From Patiria miniata (taxonomy: Eukaryota > Echinodermata > Asteroidea > Valvatida > Asterinidae): a stretch of DNA of 64,000 nt. Positions 32,702 through 45,324 of the stretch are shown piece by piece; position 1 is the first letter of the stretch; every line of letters starts with the position of its first letter. The notes beneath the pieces were generated by a model that was not told where the DNA came from, did no database searches, and saw only the letters and a program-made list of their open reading frames with translations. The stretch covers positions 1,178,001 to 1,242,000 of the forward strand of contig NW_024037053.1 of NCBI RefSeq assembly GCF_015706575.1, in the 5' to 3' direction. Both the position numbers and the translations under genes were made by a program.

Positions 32702-34836
32702 CTGAAAGAAAACAGAAAATGAAAATGAATTCAGTGAAAAGTCTGACTTGCACTAACTTGTGTATCCCCTTTATCTCCCCCCCCCCCCCAACCATGGGAA
32801 AGATGGCATTTTGGGTATTTGTTGGTTTCCAAGACACTTGAAGACACTGTCCCTGTATGACTCATGTCCATTGACTACATATTTGCTTTAAGAAGACAGC
32901 CACCAGTATGGGAAACTGGCCAACATACTTAATTTATCCTCCACTTGTTTTGTTTAATTAATTTTCAAGCGCCAAAAAATTGCATCCTTTACGGTTATAT
33001 CCTCCACTTTCCCTCCTCTACTCTCACCCTCTCCTTTCCTTTATTCCTCTTAATTAATCGGTCACTTACTTCACGGAGATCTATCAAGATTCAAAACTCG
33101 GACTCTTCTTTCAAACACAACCATGACAACACTTTTTTGTCGGCCGTGCACAATTGCTTTTTGCAATAATTAATCTTTGGGCGCGTTTCCACGATAGCAT
33201 AATCATAGACTTCCACTTATTCATGATAGCCTTTCACGGAATGCCACCTTTCCACGATAACCTACCACGGATTTCCAAGGTTTCCATGACAGGCTCGGTC
33301 AGCATGGTCAGGTACAACATTTTTCCCCAACATGCCCAATGCAATGGCAATACGCATGAATGATGTCGACTAATAATATAATGTTCGTCCATGTAAACCC
33401 ATCCTATCCGATCAGAAGAGGCTGTACTCGATTTAAGATTCTTTCGTTCATAATCGAGTTTTTACTAAGGGCCTACTACCTGTGTTTATTCCTCCATGCT
33501 ACGACATAGTTACCTTTCAAAGCGATGATCACCGCGCTGACGCAATGGCCAAATATACTATACTGTGTTTACAAAAAACTCTTGAATGCCGGTAGACTCT
33601 TGGGGGCGCTCTTTCCGCGCGAGGCGCCCCAAGTTAATTAAGTTTTCAAAGGCGCTTTTGACAGGACCAGCGGGCCGCGGTTCGTTTTGTTGTGTGTATC
33701 CACTTTTACAAAACATTACAATGTGGACCATTTCCATCTTTGTGCGTGTGGAATGTACAAATATCCAATTCATGTCAATTTGCAATGGCCATATGATTAT
33801 GTTATGCCAATTGCAAGGAATGGTGGTGCAGCCCCGCTGAAGCGACGGTCGGCTCACGTTTACATCTTTTCCAGAAGCACGTGGCAGGCGCTCTCAAATT
33901 TCTTACCCGCCGCTTCGGTGTAAATACAACACCTTTGGCTGTATCCGCGTCGAAAGGAAATCATGAAGATGTCAGAAATGTTGAGAGACAAGATGGAGAC
34001 GCAGGCTTCCGATCTTCAGTTTCCTCAAGCTTCACTTCACAACTCCAAAATTTCCAAAATCATGGTCTTCATGCAGTTGGGTAAATATCAACATTTTTTT
34101 ATGTCAATGTTCTCTGACGACCAGGAAAAAAGTACTAGCACTAAGCCTATAGTTGCAACAACCGTCACTGCGCGCCCTTTCCTATGGGCTCTAGTGGGGC
34201 AGACTCATATGCAATTTTGGGTACACTCTCTCCCAACACATATAGCCTAGGCCTACTTCAACAAGTTCAAAACCATTTAATGCCATTTTGTCTGACCCTT
34301 TTAGGGGCGGGTCATGACGTTAAAAAGTTGGGGGCTGCGCCGGCAAAAGAACGATTCCGATGATTTCACCTTTTCCTTTCTTTTCTGCATTTGGCCAGCT
34401 CACCCATGGAGCTGCTTACCCAAGTGAAAATAAAATAATTCAAGAATTTTGCCATTGCTGGGAGTTGGCCATATTTTTAAACAGTATAGGGGTAAATGGC
34501 GTGAACTGAAACAAAAAATCGGCTGCAACAGGCAATAGTTTTTTCTCTCAATCCAATAGGCCTATAGTTGGGCAATTTCCAAAGGTTGGCATTATATACC
34601 TCAGTCATTGTTCTGCATCCCACTTTACGGAGATTGTACATTATGAGCCCGTTGAAAGAAACAGCGTTGATGCGAAATCAATCCCATTTGCTATCAGGCC
34701 TTGAATTACAACATTCAAAGCATTTTGCGCCATTGGGGGATTTCAAATTCCTGCTCTTAATAGTGGCCGTTTCTGCGTTATCCTCTTGGTCGGAAATCCT
34801 CTCAAATATTTCCTTGTTCGTATTTTACCCATATAA
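32702..34836. other. Intergenic region upstream of DHX34
   Basis: No conserved coding exon was recognised. A poly-C tract lies at about 32778-32791. CpG-richer stretches at about 33580-33680 and 33830-33960 are promoter candidates. An open frame at 33963-34250 (+) begins a plausible short protein but shows no domain (see findings). Open frames at 34568-34852 (+) and 35006-34743 (-) overlap the left arm of the TIR structure starting at 34837 and are not called. Confidence 0.45.
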
Positions 34837-37507
34837 TCCGAGAGCCCATTGAAGTCTCTCACAAAAGGTTTAATGGTGGCAGCGAGTAGGTGGGGTGTCC
34901 AACCTTCAAAACCGTAAGTGTCATACCCCCGTGCGTCTGGGAGGGGACACCGCCTAAATTTATTTTTCATGTCTTTCATTAGAACGATCATTCGAACACC
35001 AGTCATGAATGAGTCAGCTTTTGCAGAATTTCAACTTACGAATAAAAAAATCCCGTGCAAAATTCACTTAAGAACGGCAAGTTAATTGCCGATTTCTGCA
35101 CGGCTTAAAAAGTAAAAACATACTGTATAGCGAAATATGCACACATGCTGATAGTAAACAACCACGCGAAAGCATCGCTACACACGTACTGCATTGCAAA
35201 ATACTGCGATGTAACATAGTGCAATATGCGATATTATGCATTAACATTATGCCGGCCCAAATATTCGAGATAGTCATGATTTTGCGAATTACTCAATAAT
35301 GCAACCTATCACGTTATTAAGAAATAAATGTCCGCGTTATGGCCCAGTCAATTCTTATGGTATTTAGATTTTTTGACGATGTATCAAAGCCTACCTGATA
35401 CATGAATGGACTGTAAAGCAGAATCACTCATGACGGAGCCTGAATTATTAAAGAGAGATAAATTACGATGAAGGCCTGAAAGCAAGCAAAATATTTAGGA
35501 TGTATGATATGGCGAAAAAGTATGCCGGGGACCCTAAGGGCCATTTGGATTTCTCCCCAGTTTGATGCGAGTCCTTTTCGGCATAAAACAAGGATGATAC
35601 AAAATGGCCGGGATCGATGATTTTCCCTTTTAAAGACTGCTATTGAATTGGACACACACCAAAGAAGCGCTGTTCTAAACGGGCATGTTTTTCCACTCAT
35701 CCGGAAAACATATATCCCAGCATACGCATATGTTTAATTAAAGTAACACATTTTACAGCTGTCCATGGAGTGTTAAACTTTTCCAACCAAAGGCGCACAG
35801 TTTCTTAAAAAAGAAAGTAAAAACGAAAAACCCGCAATATTTCATATAATCAGATCAATACATTCATGAGTATAATGGTTCATATAGGGTCTACACTGTT
35901 AAAAATGTCCGTAAATTTACGGACTCCGTAAAGTGAAATATTCCGTATTTTTTGCCGTGATTTTACGGACTTTCCGTAAATGCAAACATTAATTATGCTA
36001 ATTAGCGTGATTACAATCAACCACATCGGCCCAAACACCAACACATAATAAAGTACATCGAAGCATAATGTTATTTCACCCACAACCATGTACACATGTC
36101 CAAACTCATGTTAAGGGTCTGTTTATTTTACGGAATGAAACAACTTTTCCGGAAATTTTGCTGCCAGCAAAAAAAATAGCGTCCCGTTCCGTATTCCTGC
36201 AGCAAAATTTCCGGAAAAGTTTTTTCATTCCGTAAAATAAACAGACCCTTAACATGAGTTTGGACATGTGTACACGGTTATGGGTGAGATTACAATATGT
36301 ACTTAGATGTACTTTATTATGTGTAGGTCAAATGTGGTTGATTGTTATCACGCTAATTAGCATAATTAATATTTGCATTTACGGAAAGTCCGTAAAATTG
36401 CGGCAAAAATACGGAATATTTCACTTTACGGAGTCCGTAAATTTACGGACATTTTTAACAGTGTATAGAGTGATTCTTGATTCAAGACATTCTTTGATTT
36501 TGATCGAAATAGACCATTGGACTGTAATGAATGTGTACTTTTAAGTTGAGGTAGGGGGAAACCTATATGTATTTGTTTATGAATTAAATGATTGATGCAA
36601 AAAAGTACTAATGAGGCCTATACGTATGCATAAATCGGAACCTCTACAATACCGTGAGATCAGGAAGTGGGAGTGTTTCTGGGGGTTTAGAAGTTTTTGA
36701 AAAAGAATGAATAATTCACAAATAATGCGTTGTTATTCCAAAACTGTGTAACACTCTGTTATTTTACAGTACATGTGTACGGTACGTGTTTATTTTTAAA
36801 ATTACTGTCACGGTATTTTGCGATTCTTGGGGGCTGTTTTGCAAACTGATACGTATGTCTCAATGCTATTACGTCATTTCACACAAAAAGAGTTACTGTT
36901 TTGCGTTATTTCGCGGTAAATAAAGCCGTTCGCAGATTTTGCACGAGTTGTTTATTCTTAACTTGACATTCTGCAAACGCTGACTCGTACACTACCGTTT
37001 GGTGTTGGAATGATCGTTGTGCTCAATGTTTAAACACATAAAACAAAAAGCTCCTTAGAAGGCGGCTAATTATTGAACTTTAACTCGTTCTTAAGCACAA
37101 AATGCACGGGAAAAGCTATTCTTAAGTTGTGGATCTTGCATTATAGTCACAAGCAGCTTATAGTGAAGGTTTCGCTCTTGTGCTCAAAAATTTAATTAAC
37201 GGTAAATAATTAGTGCTAATTAGGCCATTCTTAAACATGGACATGGATGCACGCGGGATTTCTCATCCTTAAGTTACTGGTCATTGATAAATTATTCGAA
37301 AACTATCTTTTCGCATTGGAACCGTGCTTGTGCGCGATATTCTAATTAAAAGTCAATTTTCGGGGATCTTTAGGTGGTGCCCCCTCCGAAAAGCACGGGG
37401 TGTGTCACTTAAGAGTGACGGTTTTGAAAGTTGGACACCCCCTACTCGCTGCCACCATCAAACCTTTTGTGCCCGATATTCTAATTAAACCTCAATGGAC
37501 TCTCGGA
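34837..37507. mobile_element. Large TIR structure, about 2.7 kb, with a nested palindrome
   Basis: The left arm from 34837 (TCCGAGAGCCCATTGA, then cacaaaaggtttaatggtgg, then ggtgtccaacct) is inverted at the right arm ending 37507 (TCAATGGACTCTCGGA). Inverted similarity extends over about 140 bp per arm, and weaker matches such as tcccgtgca...cttaagaacg lie further inside. No transposase frame is visible, so it looks non-autonomous or decayed. The 570-bp palindrome at 35894-36463 lies inside. No target duplication was identified. Confidence 0.6.
35894..36463. mobile_element. Near-perfect palindromic MITE, 570 bp, TA-flanked
   Basis: The ends CACTGTTAAAAATG and CATTTTTAACAGTG are flanked by TA (35892-35893 and 36464-36465). 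The two arms, about 270 bp each, pair with few mismatches down to a short centre near 36165-36195. Shared internal words include tccgtaaatttacgga, gctaattagc and catgagtttggacatgtgta. The element can fold into one giant hairpin. Mirror-image open frames (36095-35880 on -, 36254-36544 on +) are by-products of the palindrome. Confidence 0.8.
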
Positions 37508-38180
37508 CTTCTGCCACATCAGGAGTTCCGCAAGGAGCTGTGCTCGGACCACTACTGCTGACTTTACCTGCCGAGCAATATGCAAGTTGACTTCACAAAT
37601 GAGACTATTCGCTGACGATTGCCTAGATTACCAACAAATATCACCTAACAAGGACACCTCAACTCTACAAAACAATTTCAAGTTGCTCGAATCATGGCTG
37701 AATAAATGGCTCATGAACTTTAATCCATCGAAGTGCTGTACTATCACATTTGCTTACTGAGTGTAATATACCGTAACACTGGACAGAGTCCAAAATATGC
37801 AACAAGATTCTGCACAAAAACAATTACAGTATAGGAAGAGGGAACAGTCACTGGAATCCTGGAGCACATCAAGTGGGGAGACATGGAAGAGCAAAGGAAG
37901 ATACAAAGGCTATCAGTGCTCTACAAAATCAATCATGGGCTGGTATACATCTCACGAGCAGATCACCTCAACTGAAACACAAGAAATACCAGGGGGCACC
38001 AACAAAAATTCTACAAACGACATGCAACCAAGGAAGCCTACTGGAACTCTTTCTTCCCGAGAACAATTACAGGATGGAAGAAGTTGCCAGCAAACGTCGT
38101 CAACTCTAGGACACTACTTGCATTCAAGGATAGGGCATCCAAGCACTACATGGACAATTACATGTAAGGCTATTTACTAA
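37508..38180 (+). pseudogene. Non-LTR retrotransposon (LINE) reverse transcriptase fragment
   Basis: Translated pieces match the C-terminal half of jockey/CR1-type ORF2. One is the RT motif SGVPQGAVLGPLLL at about 37520-37560. Next comes a block ending in a SWLNKWLMNFNPSKC-like sequence (about 37690-37735). Last is the terminal block WGDMEEQRKIQRL...YKINHGL...SFFPRTI...KLPANVVNS (about 37870-38110). The pieces lie in different frames with a gap between them, and the catalytic FADD block is frame-shifted, so the copy is dead and truncated at its 5' side. It abuts the large TIR structure. Which LINE clade it belongs to is uncertain. Confidence 0.7.
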
Positions 38181-38818
38181 GGTCATCTACACATAAGGTC
38201 AGAAGTTAGTGTGATATTCCTGAGTGAATTTTACTGACTGAACCAGAACCAGAAACATGCTCATTTCGTGGTTTTCAGGACGCAGTGCCCCTTTAATTTC
38301 GCCTTAGGAACTATTGTATCAACTTCCAAAACTTGTTGGAGCTAATATCGACTGTCCATCCTCAAATTAAACATGTTAATTGTTATATTTGTATACCGGC
38401 GTCTTTCGACTTTCCGATGTTTTTTTAGACATGATAATGCTCACTTTCTTCCTTGTAAACAACATGCTAATTGTAAAAAGAAATGGCCTCAAGGTGTTAA
38501 CCTTCTGTATGGCCCTTTATTGGAGAAGTGATATAGGATAGTGGCCTTGAATAAGGAAGCAATGAACATTGTTAAAAATTGTTTAAACAACACCTTTAAA
38601 AAAAAACCGTTTGATCGTTTTGCCTTTGCTAGCTATAGGGTTTTCACGGGCATCCGTTCATCAATTTTCCTGTAACCCTCGGACGCTATCATGCATGGCA
38701 GGCTGATAAAGCTGATGTGGTTCAACGTCGCAGCTACTCAAGGAATTCTTTAACACTGCTGAGTCTGGTAAGTGTTTGCACTTCTTATGTTACTGAATTA
38801 TTGTTTTTAATAATGTTA
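38181..38818. other. Non-coding spacer between LINE fragment and mariner-like MITE
   Basis: About 640 bp with no recognisable gene, repeat or RNA. It is AT-rich and has only short open frames. Confidence 0.5.
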
Positions 38819-39474
38819 CAGGGTGAGTAAAAAAAATGCGGAACCAAACCCCAAAACATTATATTTCATATATGCAGCACCCAAAATAATAATGACTGGA
38901 AAGCCAATTTCACAAGGTATCGTTTGATGAAAAAAAAATAACTGAAATTAGTCAATCCGTTTAGAAAATATCATCATTAACACACAATACCCTAAAACCT
39001 GTCTCGTCCCCCCCAAATGAGATTTAAAGAATCGTCGTCGCATCTTTCTTCAAACATCACCAGCGATTAAATCTCAGTATAAACGATAAAACATATTCAA
39101 CAGAATCCCTTCGAAGGCCCGTCCTTTAAAAAAAGTATATTTTATTAATTAAATTGTTTGCCAGGTTTGTTAATAAAGATATGCTACAGTTGGTAGTAGT
39201 TGTTGATATATGTATTCTGTGTCATTTTCTTTGTTGTTCCAAACAGTCAAAACACACAATGAATGGCTTTTTTTGGACGAGACGGGTTTTAGGGTCATTG
39301 TGTTTAAATGGTGATGTTCTTTGAACGGATTGAGCAATTTGTATATATTTTTAAAATAAAAAAGTAGCTTATGAAATTGGCTTTTCAGTCATTATTGTTG
39401 TCGGTGCTAAATATTCTTTTAAATATGAAATATATTTTATGGGATTTGGGTTCCGCTTTTTCTGACTCACCCTG
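38819..39474. mobile_element. TA-flanked mariner-like MITE with long TIRs
   Basis: 656 bp flanked by TA (38817-38818 and 39475-39476). The ends are CAGGGTGAGT and ACTCACCCTG. Inverted similarity runs about 200 bp inward: gcggaac against gttccgc, gactggaaagccaatttca against tgaaattggcttttcagtc, and accctaaaacctgtctcgtc against gacgagacgggttttagggt. No transposase frame. TA target and CAGGG ends fit Tc1/mariner-related elements. Confidence 0.8.
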
Positions 39475-39540
39475 TATAACGGCTCTTACCTCAATGTATA
39501 TTCCAAGCCATACGACAATAAAGGCAATAGGATGATTTGC

Positions 39541-40549
39541 TTTTGTTGAGATAATTTGACATATCCATATGCGGTTAGTTTGAGACTAATTCTGTGCACT
39601 ATTTGACTGCCTGTCAGCGAACCCTGGGCCAGCTATGATATGACTTATGCTAAATCTCGAGTATGAGTCCCTTTTTAGTAAGAAATTCTCGGATTTTTGA
39701 CAAGGATAGGGAGCTGAATATTGTGGCTACAGTTCCCAACAAATTTAAAGTCCGCAGATCAAATACAAAGTTGCAGATAATTTGACATGCGCATCCATGT
39801 TTTGGCCAAGGTTATATATGTACAATATATTCTATTTGACTGCCTATCAGTTGATGCTCTGCCAGCTAAGATGTGACTAGCAATATCTCATTTTTTAGTG
39901 CCCTTGCCATCAGTAATTCTGGAATATTTTGACAAGGATAGGGACCTTGCTAGTGTGACTACATTATACAATACGTTTGAATTCGGCAGATACCTGTAGA
40001 CAATTAGAGATACGTATCGATGTTTCGGCCGACTATATTTCTGTGCAGTATTCTCCATTTGCCTGCCGTCAGTCTGTTGGCCCTCTGCCAGCTATGACAT
40101 GAATATGGCAGTGGCGTTGTCATCAGAAATCTCGAAATATTTTGACATGGATGTGGAGCTAGGTAATGTGGCTACATTCTCCCACAAGTATGGAGTTGGC
40201 TGACTAAATATAACTGGAGAAAATTAGGGATATGCAACTATGTTTTGGCTGAGGTTATTTCTGTGCGGTTTTGCATTTTGACTGCCTATTAGTTGGCGCT
40301 CCATCAGCTATGACATGACTTGCTATATCTCGACATGTAGTGCCCTTCTTCAGAAATCTCAGAATATTTTGAAATTTGAATATAGAGCTAGTAAGAGTGG
40401 CTACATTCTCCCACAAGTTTGGAGTCGTCAGCCCAAATATGAATGGGAAACTTATTGACGCAACTATGTTTTTGGCCAAGTTTATTTCTTTGCCGTTTTT
40501 TATTCGACTGCCTAACTTTGGCGCTCAATCAGCTATGACGTGACTAGTA
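39541..40549 (+). repeat. Diverged tandem repeat, roughly 205-240 bp period, four or more units
   Basis: The anchor phrase ttttgacaaggatagggagc...gtggctacattctccc recurs near 39695, 39935, 40140 and 40365. Each copy is followed by (g/a)gtcggcag-like and aaatataa-like words, and then by tttctgtgc...gactgcctat...cagctatgacatgact. Units differ at many positions, so the array is old. It runs directly into the 219-bp satellite at about 40550. No coding capacity. Confidence 0.7.
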
Positions 40550-41599
40550 TAGCTTGTTGGATAGCGGATGAATAGGCCAACAAGCTGACAAATCGGCAGG
40601 GCTTCAGATTTGAAACTTTTGGAGTGAGCCCCAGACGTAGGTACATGATGCCCCCAGTTTCGTTTTTGTGCAGTAAGTCCGATAGCAAGGGCTGTCAGCG
40701 CCAGCCGACATGACTCTCATGTGTCTCGGTGTAAATGTACCTTAACATGGATGGATTTTGACAAACTATAGCTTGTTGGATAGCGGATGAATGGGCCAAC
40801 AAGCCGACAAATCGTCAAGGCTTCAGACTTGAAACTTTTGGAGTGAGCCCCAGACGTAGGAACATGATGCCCCCAGTTTCGTTTTTGTGCAGTAAGTCCC
40901 ATAGCAAGGGCTGTCAGCGCCAGCCGACATGGCTCTCATGTGTCTCGGTCTAAATGTACCTTAACATAGATGGATTTTGACAAAATATAGCTTGTTGGAT
41001 AGCAGATGAATGGGCCAACAAGCCGACAAATCGTCAAGGCTTCAGACGTGAAACTTTTGGAGTGAGCCCCAGACGTAGGTACATGATGCCCCCAGTTTCG
41101 TTTTTGTGCAGTAAGTCCCATAGCAAGGGCTGTCAGCGCCAGCCGACATGGCTCTCATGTTTCTCGGTCTAAATGTACCTTAACATGGATGGATTTTGAC
41201 AAACTATATCTTTTTGGATAGCGGATGAATGGGCCAACAAGCCCACAAATCGTCAAGGCTTCAGACCTGAAACTTTTGGAGTGAGCCCCAGATGTAGGCA
41301 CATGATGCCCCTAGTTTCGTTTTTGTGCAGTAAGTCCCATAGCAAGGGCTGTCAGCGCCAGCCGACATGGCTCTCATGTGTCTCGATCTAAATGTACCTT
41401 AACATGGATGGATTTTGACAAAGTATATCTTGTTGGATAGCGGATGAATGGGCCAACAAGCCCACAAATCGTCAAGGCTTAAGACCTGAAACTTTTGGAG
41501 TGAGCCCCAGATGTAGGCACATGATGCCCCCAGTTTCGTTTTTGTGCAGTAAGTCCCATAGCAAGGTCTGTCAGCGCCAGCCGACATGGCTCTCATGTG

Positions 41600-44500
41600 T
41601 CTCGGTCTAAATGTACCTTAACATGGATGGATTTGGACAAACTATATCTTGTTGGATAGCGGATGAATGGGCCAACAAGCCCACAAATCGTCAAGGCTTA
41701 AGACCTGAAACTTTTGGAGTGAGCCCCAGATGTAGGCACATGATGCCCCCAGTTTCGTTTTTGTGCAGTAAGTCCCATAGCAAGGGCTGTCAGCGCCAGC
41801 CGACATGGCTCTCATGTGTCTCGGTCTAAATGTACCTTAGCATGGATGGATTTTGACAAACTATATCTTGTTGGATAGCGGATGAATGGGCCAACAAGCC
41901 CATAAATCGTCAAGGCTTCAGACCTGAAACTTTTGGAGTGAGCCCCAGATGTAGGCACATGATGCCCCCAGTTTCGTTTTTGTGCAGTAAGTCCCATAGC
42001 AAGGGCTGTCAGCGCCAGCCGATATGGCTCTCATGTGTCTCCGTCTAAATGTACCTTAGCATGAATGGATTTTGACAAACTATATCTTGTTGGATAGCGG
42101 ATGAATGGGCCAACAAGCCCACAAATCGTCAAGGCTTCAGACCTGAAACTTTTGGAGTGAGCCCCAGATGTAGGCACATGATGCCCCCAGTTTCGTTTTT
42201 GTGCAGTAAGTCCCATAGCAAGGTCTGTCAGCGCCAGCCGACATGGCTCTCATGTGTCTCGGTCTAAATGTACCTTAACATGGATGGATTTTGACAAACT
42301 ATATCTTGTTGGATAGCGGATGAATGGGCCAACAAGCCCACAAATCGTCAAGGCTTCAGACCTGAAACTTTTGGAGTGAGCCCCAGATGTAGGCACATGA
42401 TGCCCCCAGTTTCGTTTTTGTGCAGTAAGTCCCATAGCAAGGTCTGTCAGCGCCAGCCGACATGGCTCTCATGTGTCTCGGTCTAAATGTACCTTAACAT
42501 GGATGGATTTTGACAAACTATATCTTGTTGGATAGCGGATGAATGGGCCAACAAGCCCACAAATCGTCAAGGCTTAAGACCTGAAACTTTTGGAGTGAGC
42601 CCCAGATGTAGGCACATGATGCCCCCAGTTTCGTTTTTGTGCAGTAAGTCCCATAGCAAGGGCTGTCAGCGCCAGCCGACATGGCTCTCATGTGTCTCGG
42701 TCTAAATGTACCTTAGCATGGATGGATTTTGACAAACTATATCTTGTTGGATAGCGGATGAATGGGCCAACAAGCCCATAAATCGTCAAGGCTTCAGACC
42801 TGAAACTTTTGGAGTGAGCTCCAGATGTAGGCACATGATGCCCCCAGTTTCGTTTTTGTGCAGTAAGTCCCATAGCAAGGGCTGTCAGCGCCAGCCGACA
42901 TGGCTCTCATGTGTCTCGGTCTAAATGTACCTTAGCATGAATGGATTTTGACAAACTATATCTTTTTGGATAGCGGATGAATGGGCCAACAAGCCCACAA
43001 ATCGTCAAGGCTTCAGACCTGAAACTTTTGGAGTGAGCCCCAGATGTAGGCACATGATGCCCCCAGTTTCGTTTTTGTGCAGTAAGTCCCATAGCAAGGT
43101 CTGTCAGCGCCAGCCGACATGGCTCTCATGTGTCTCGGTCTAAATGTACCTTAACATGGATGGATTTTGACAAACTATATCTTGTTGGATAGCAGATGAA
43201 TGGGCCAACAAGCCCACAAATCGTCAAGTCTTCAGACCTGAAACTTTTGGAGTGAGCTCCAGATGTAGGCACATGATGCCCCCAGTTTCGTTTTTGTGCA
43301 GTAAGTCCCATAGCAAGGGCTGTCAGCGCCAGCCGACATGGCTCTCATGTGTCTCCGTCTAAATGTACCTTAACATGGATGGATTTTGACAAACTATATC
43401 TTGTTGGATAGCGGATGAATGGGCCAACAAGCCCACAAATCGTCAAGGCTTCAGACCTGAAACTTTTGGAGTGAGCCCCAGATGTAGGCACATGATGCCC
43501 CCAGTTTCGTTTTTGTGCAGTAAGTCCCATAGCAAGGGCTGTCAGCGCCAGCCGACATGGCTCTCATGTGTCTCGGTCTAAATGTACCTTAACATGGATG
43601 GATTTTGACAAACTATATCTTGTTGGATAGCGGATGAATGGGTCAACAAGCCCACAAATCGTCAAGGCTTAAGACCTGAAACTTTTGGAGTGAGCCCCAG
43701 ATGTAGGCACATGATGCCCCCAGTTTCGTTTTTGTGCAGTAAGTCCCATAGCAAGGGCTGTCAGCGCCAGCCGACATGGCTCTCATGTGTCTCGGTCTAA
43801 ATGTACCTTAGCATGGATGGATTTTGACAAACTATATCTTGTTGGATAGCGGATGAATGGGCCAACAAGCCCACAAATCGTCAAGGCTTCAGACCTGAAA
43901 CTTTTGGAGTGAGCCCCAGATGTAGGCACATGATGCCCCCAGTTTCGTTTTTGTGCAGTAAGTCCCATAGCAAGGGCTGTCAGCGCCAGCCGACATGGCT
44001 CTCATGTGTCTCCGTCTAAATGTACCTTAACATGGATGGATTTTGACAAACTATATCTTTTTGGATAGCGGATGAATGGGCCAACAAGCCCACAAATCGT
44101 CAAGGCTTCAGACCTGAAACTTTTGGAGTGATCCCCAGATGTAGGCACATGATGCCCCAAGTTTCGTTTTTGTGCAGTAAGTCCCATAGCAAGGGCTGTC
44201 AGCGCCAGCCGACATGGCTCTCATGTGTCTCGGTCTAAATGTACCTTAACATGGATGGATTTTGACAAACTATATCTTGTTGGATAGCGGATGAATGGGC
44301 CAACAAGCCCACAAATCGTCAAGTCTTCAGACCTGAAACTTTTGGAGTGAGCTCCAGATGTAGGCACATGATGCCCCCAGTTTCGTTTTTGTGCAGTAAG
44401 TCCCATAGCAAGGGCTGTCAGCGCCAGCCGACATGGCTCTCATGTGTCTCCGTCTAAATGTACCTTAACATGGATGGATTTTGACAAACTATATCTTGTT

Positions 44501-45085
44501 GGATAGCGGATGAATGGGCCAACAAGCCCACAAATCGTCAAGGCTTCAGACCTGAAACTTTTGGAGTGAGCCCCAGATGTAGGCACATGATGCCCCCAGT
44601 TTCGTTTTTGTGCAGTAAGTCCCATAGCAAGGGCTGTCAGCGCCAGCCGACATGGCTCTCATGTGTCTCGGTCTAAATGTACCTTAACATGGATGGATTT
44701 TGACAAACTATATCTTTTTGGATAGCGGATGAATGGGCCAGCAAGCCCACAAATCGTCAAGGCTTCAGACCTGAAACTTTTGGAGTGAGCTCCAGATGTA
44801 GGCACATGATGCCCCCAGTTTCGTTTTTGTGCAGTAAGTCCCATAGCAGGGGCTGTCAGCGCCAGCCGACATGGCTCTCATGTGTCTCGGTCTAAATGTA
44901 CCTTAACATGGATGGATTTTGACAAACTATATCTTTTTGGATAGCGGATGAATGGGCCAACAAGCCCACAAATCGTCAAGGCTTCAGACCTGAAACTTTT
45001 GGAGTGAGCTCCAGATGTAGGCACATGATGCCCCCAGTTTCGTTTTTGTGCAGTAAGTCCCATAGCAAGGGCTGTCAGCGCCAGC
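41600..45085 (+). repeat. Higher-order satellite block, copy 1 (about 16 monomers)
   Basis: An ordered series of monomer variants recurs at 45835-49100. Variants in order include cttaagacc (unit at 41.6 kb), cataaatcg (41.9 kb), cttaagacc again (42.5 kb), cataaatcg again (42.8 kb), ctttttggat (42.96 kb), gggtcaac (43.64 kb) and gtgatcccc (44.13 kb). Offsets between the copies are 4235 bp at the left and 4016 bp further right, that is, one monomer fewer in copy 2. Confidence 0.85.
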
Positions 45086-45250
45086 CGACATGGCTCTCAT
45101 GTGTCTCGGTCTAAATGTACCTTAACATGGATGGATTTTGACAAACTATATCTTGTTGGATAGCGGATGAATGGGCCAACAAGCCCACAAATCGTCAAGG
45201 CTTCAGACCTGAAACTTTTGGAGTGAGCTCCAGATGTAGGCACATGATGC

Positions 45251-45324
45251 CAACAAGCCCACAAATCGTCAAGGCTTCAGACCTGAAACTTTTGGAGTGA
45301 GCCCCAGATGTAGGCACATGATGC
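45251..45324 (+). repeat. 74-bp internal duplication within a satellite monomer
   Basis: After atgtaggcacatgatg at 45248 the sequence jumps back to ccaacaagcccacaaatcg and repeats 74 bp before continuing. This is the only partial-unit duplication I see, and it shifts the repeat register between the two higher-order blocks. It looks like a local unequal crossover or replication slip. Confidence 0.8.

Noticed and set aside
35880-36544. Two mirror-image open frames of 71 and 96 codons
   Set aside because: They are the two arms of the 570-bp palindrome read in opposite directions.
37797-38180. 127-codon open frame on the + strand
   Set aside because: It is the wrong frame of the LINE ORF2 C-terminal block; the recognisable WGDMEEQRKIQRL sequence lies in another frame.
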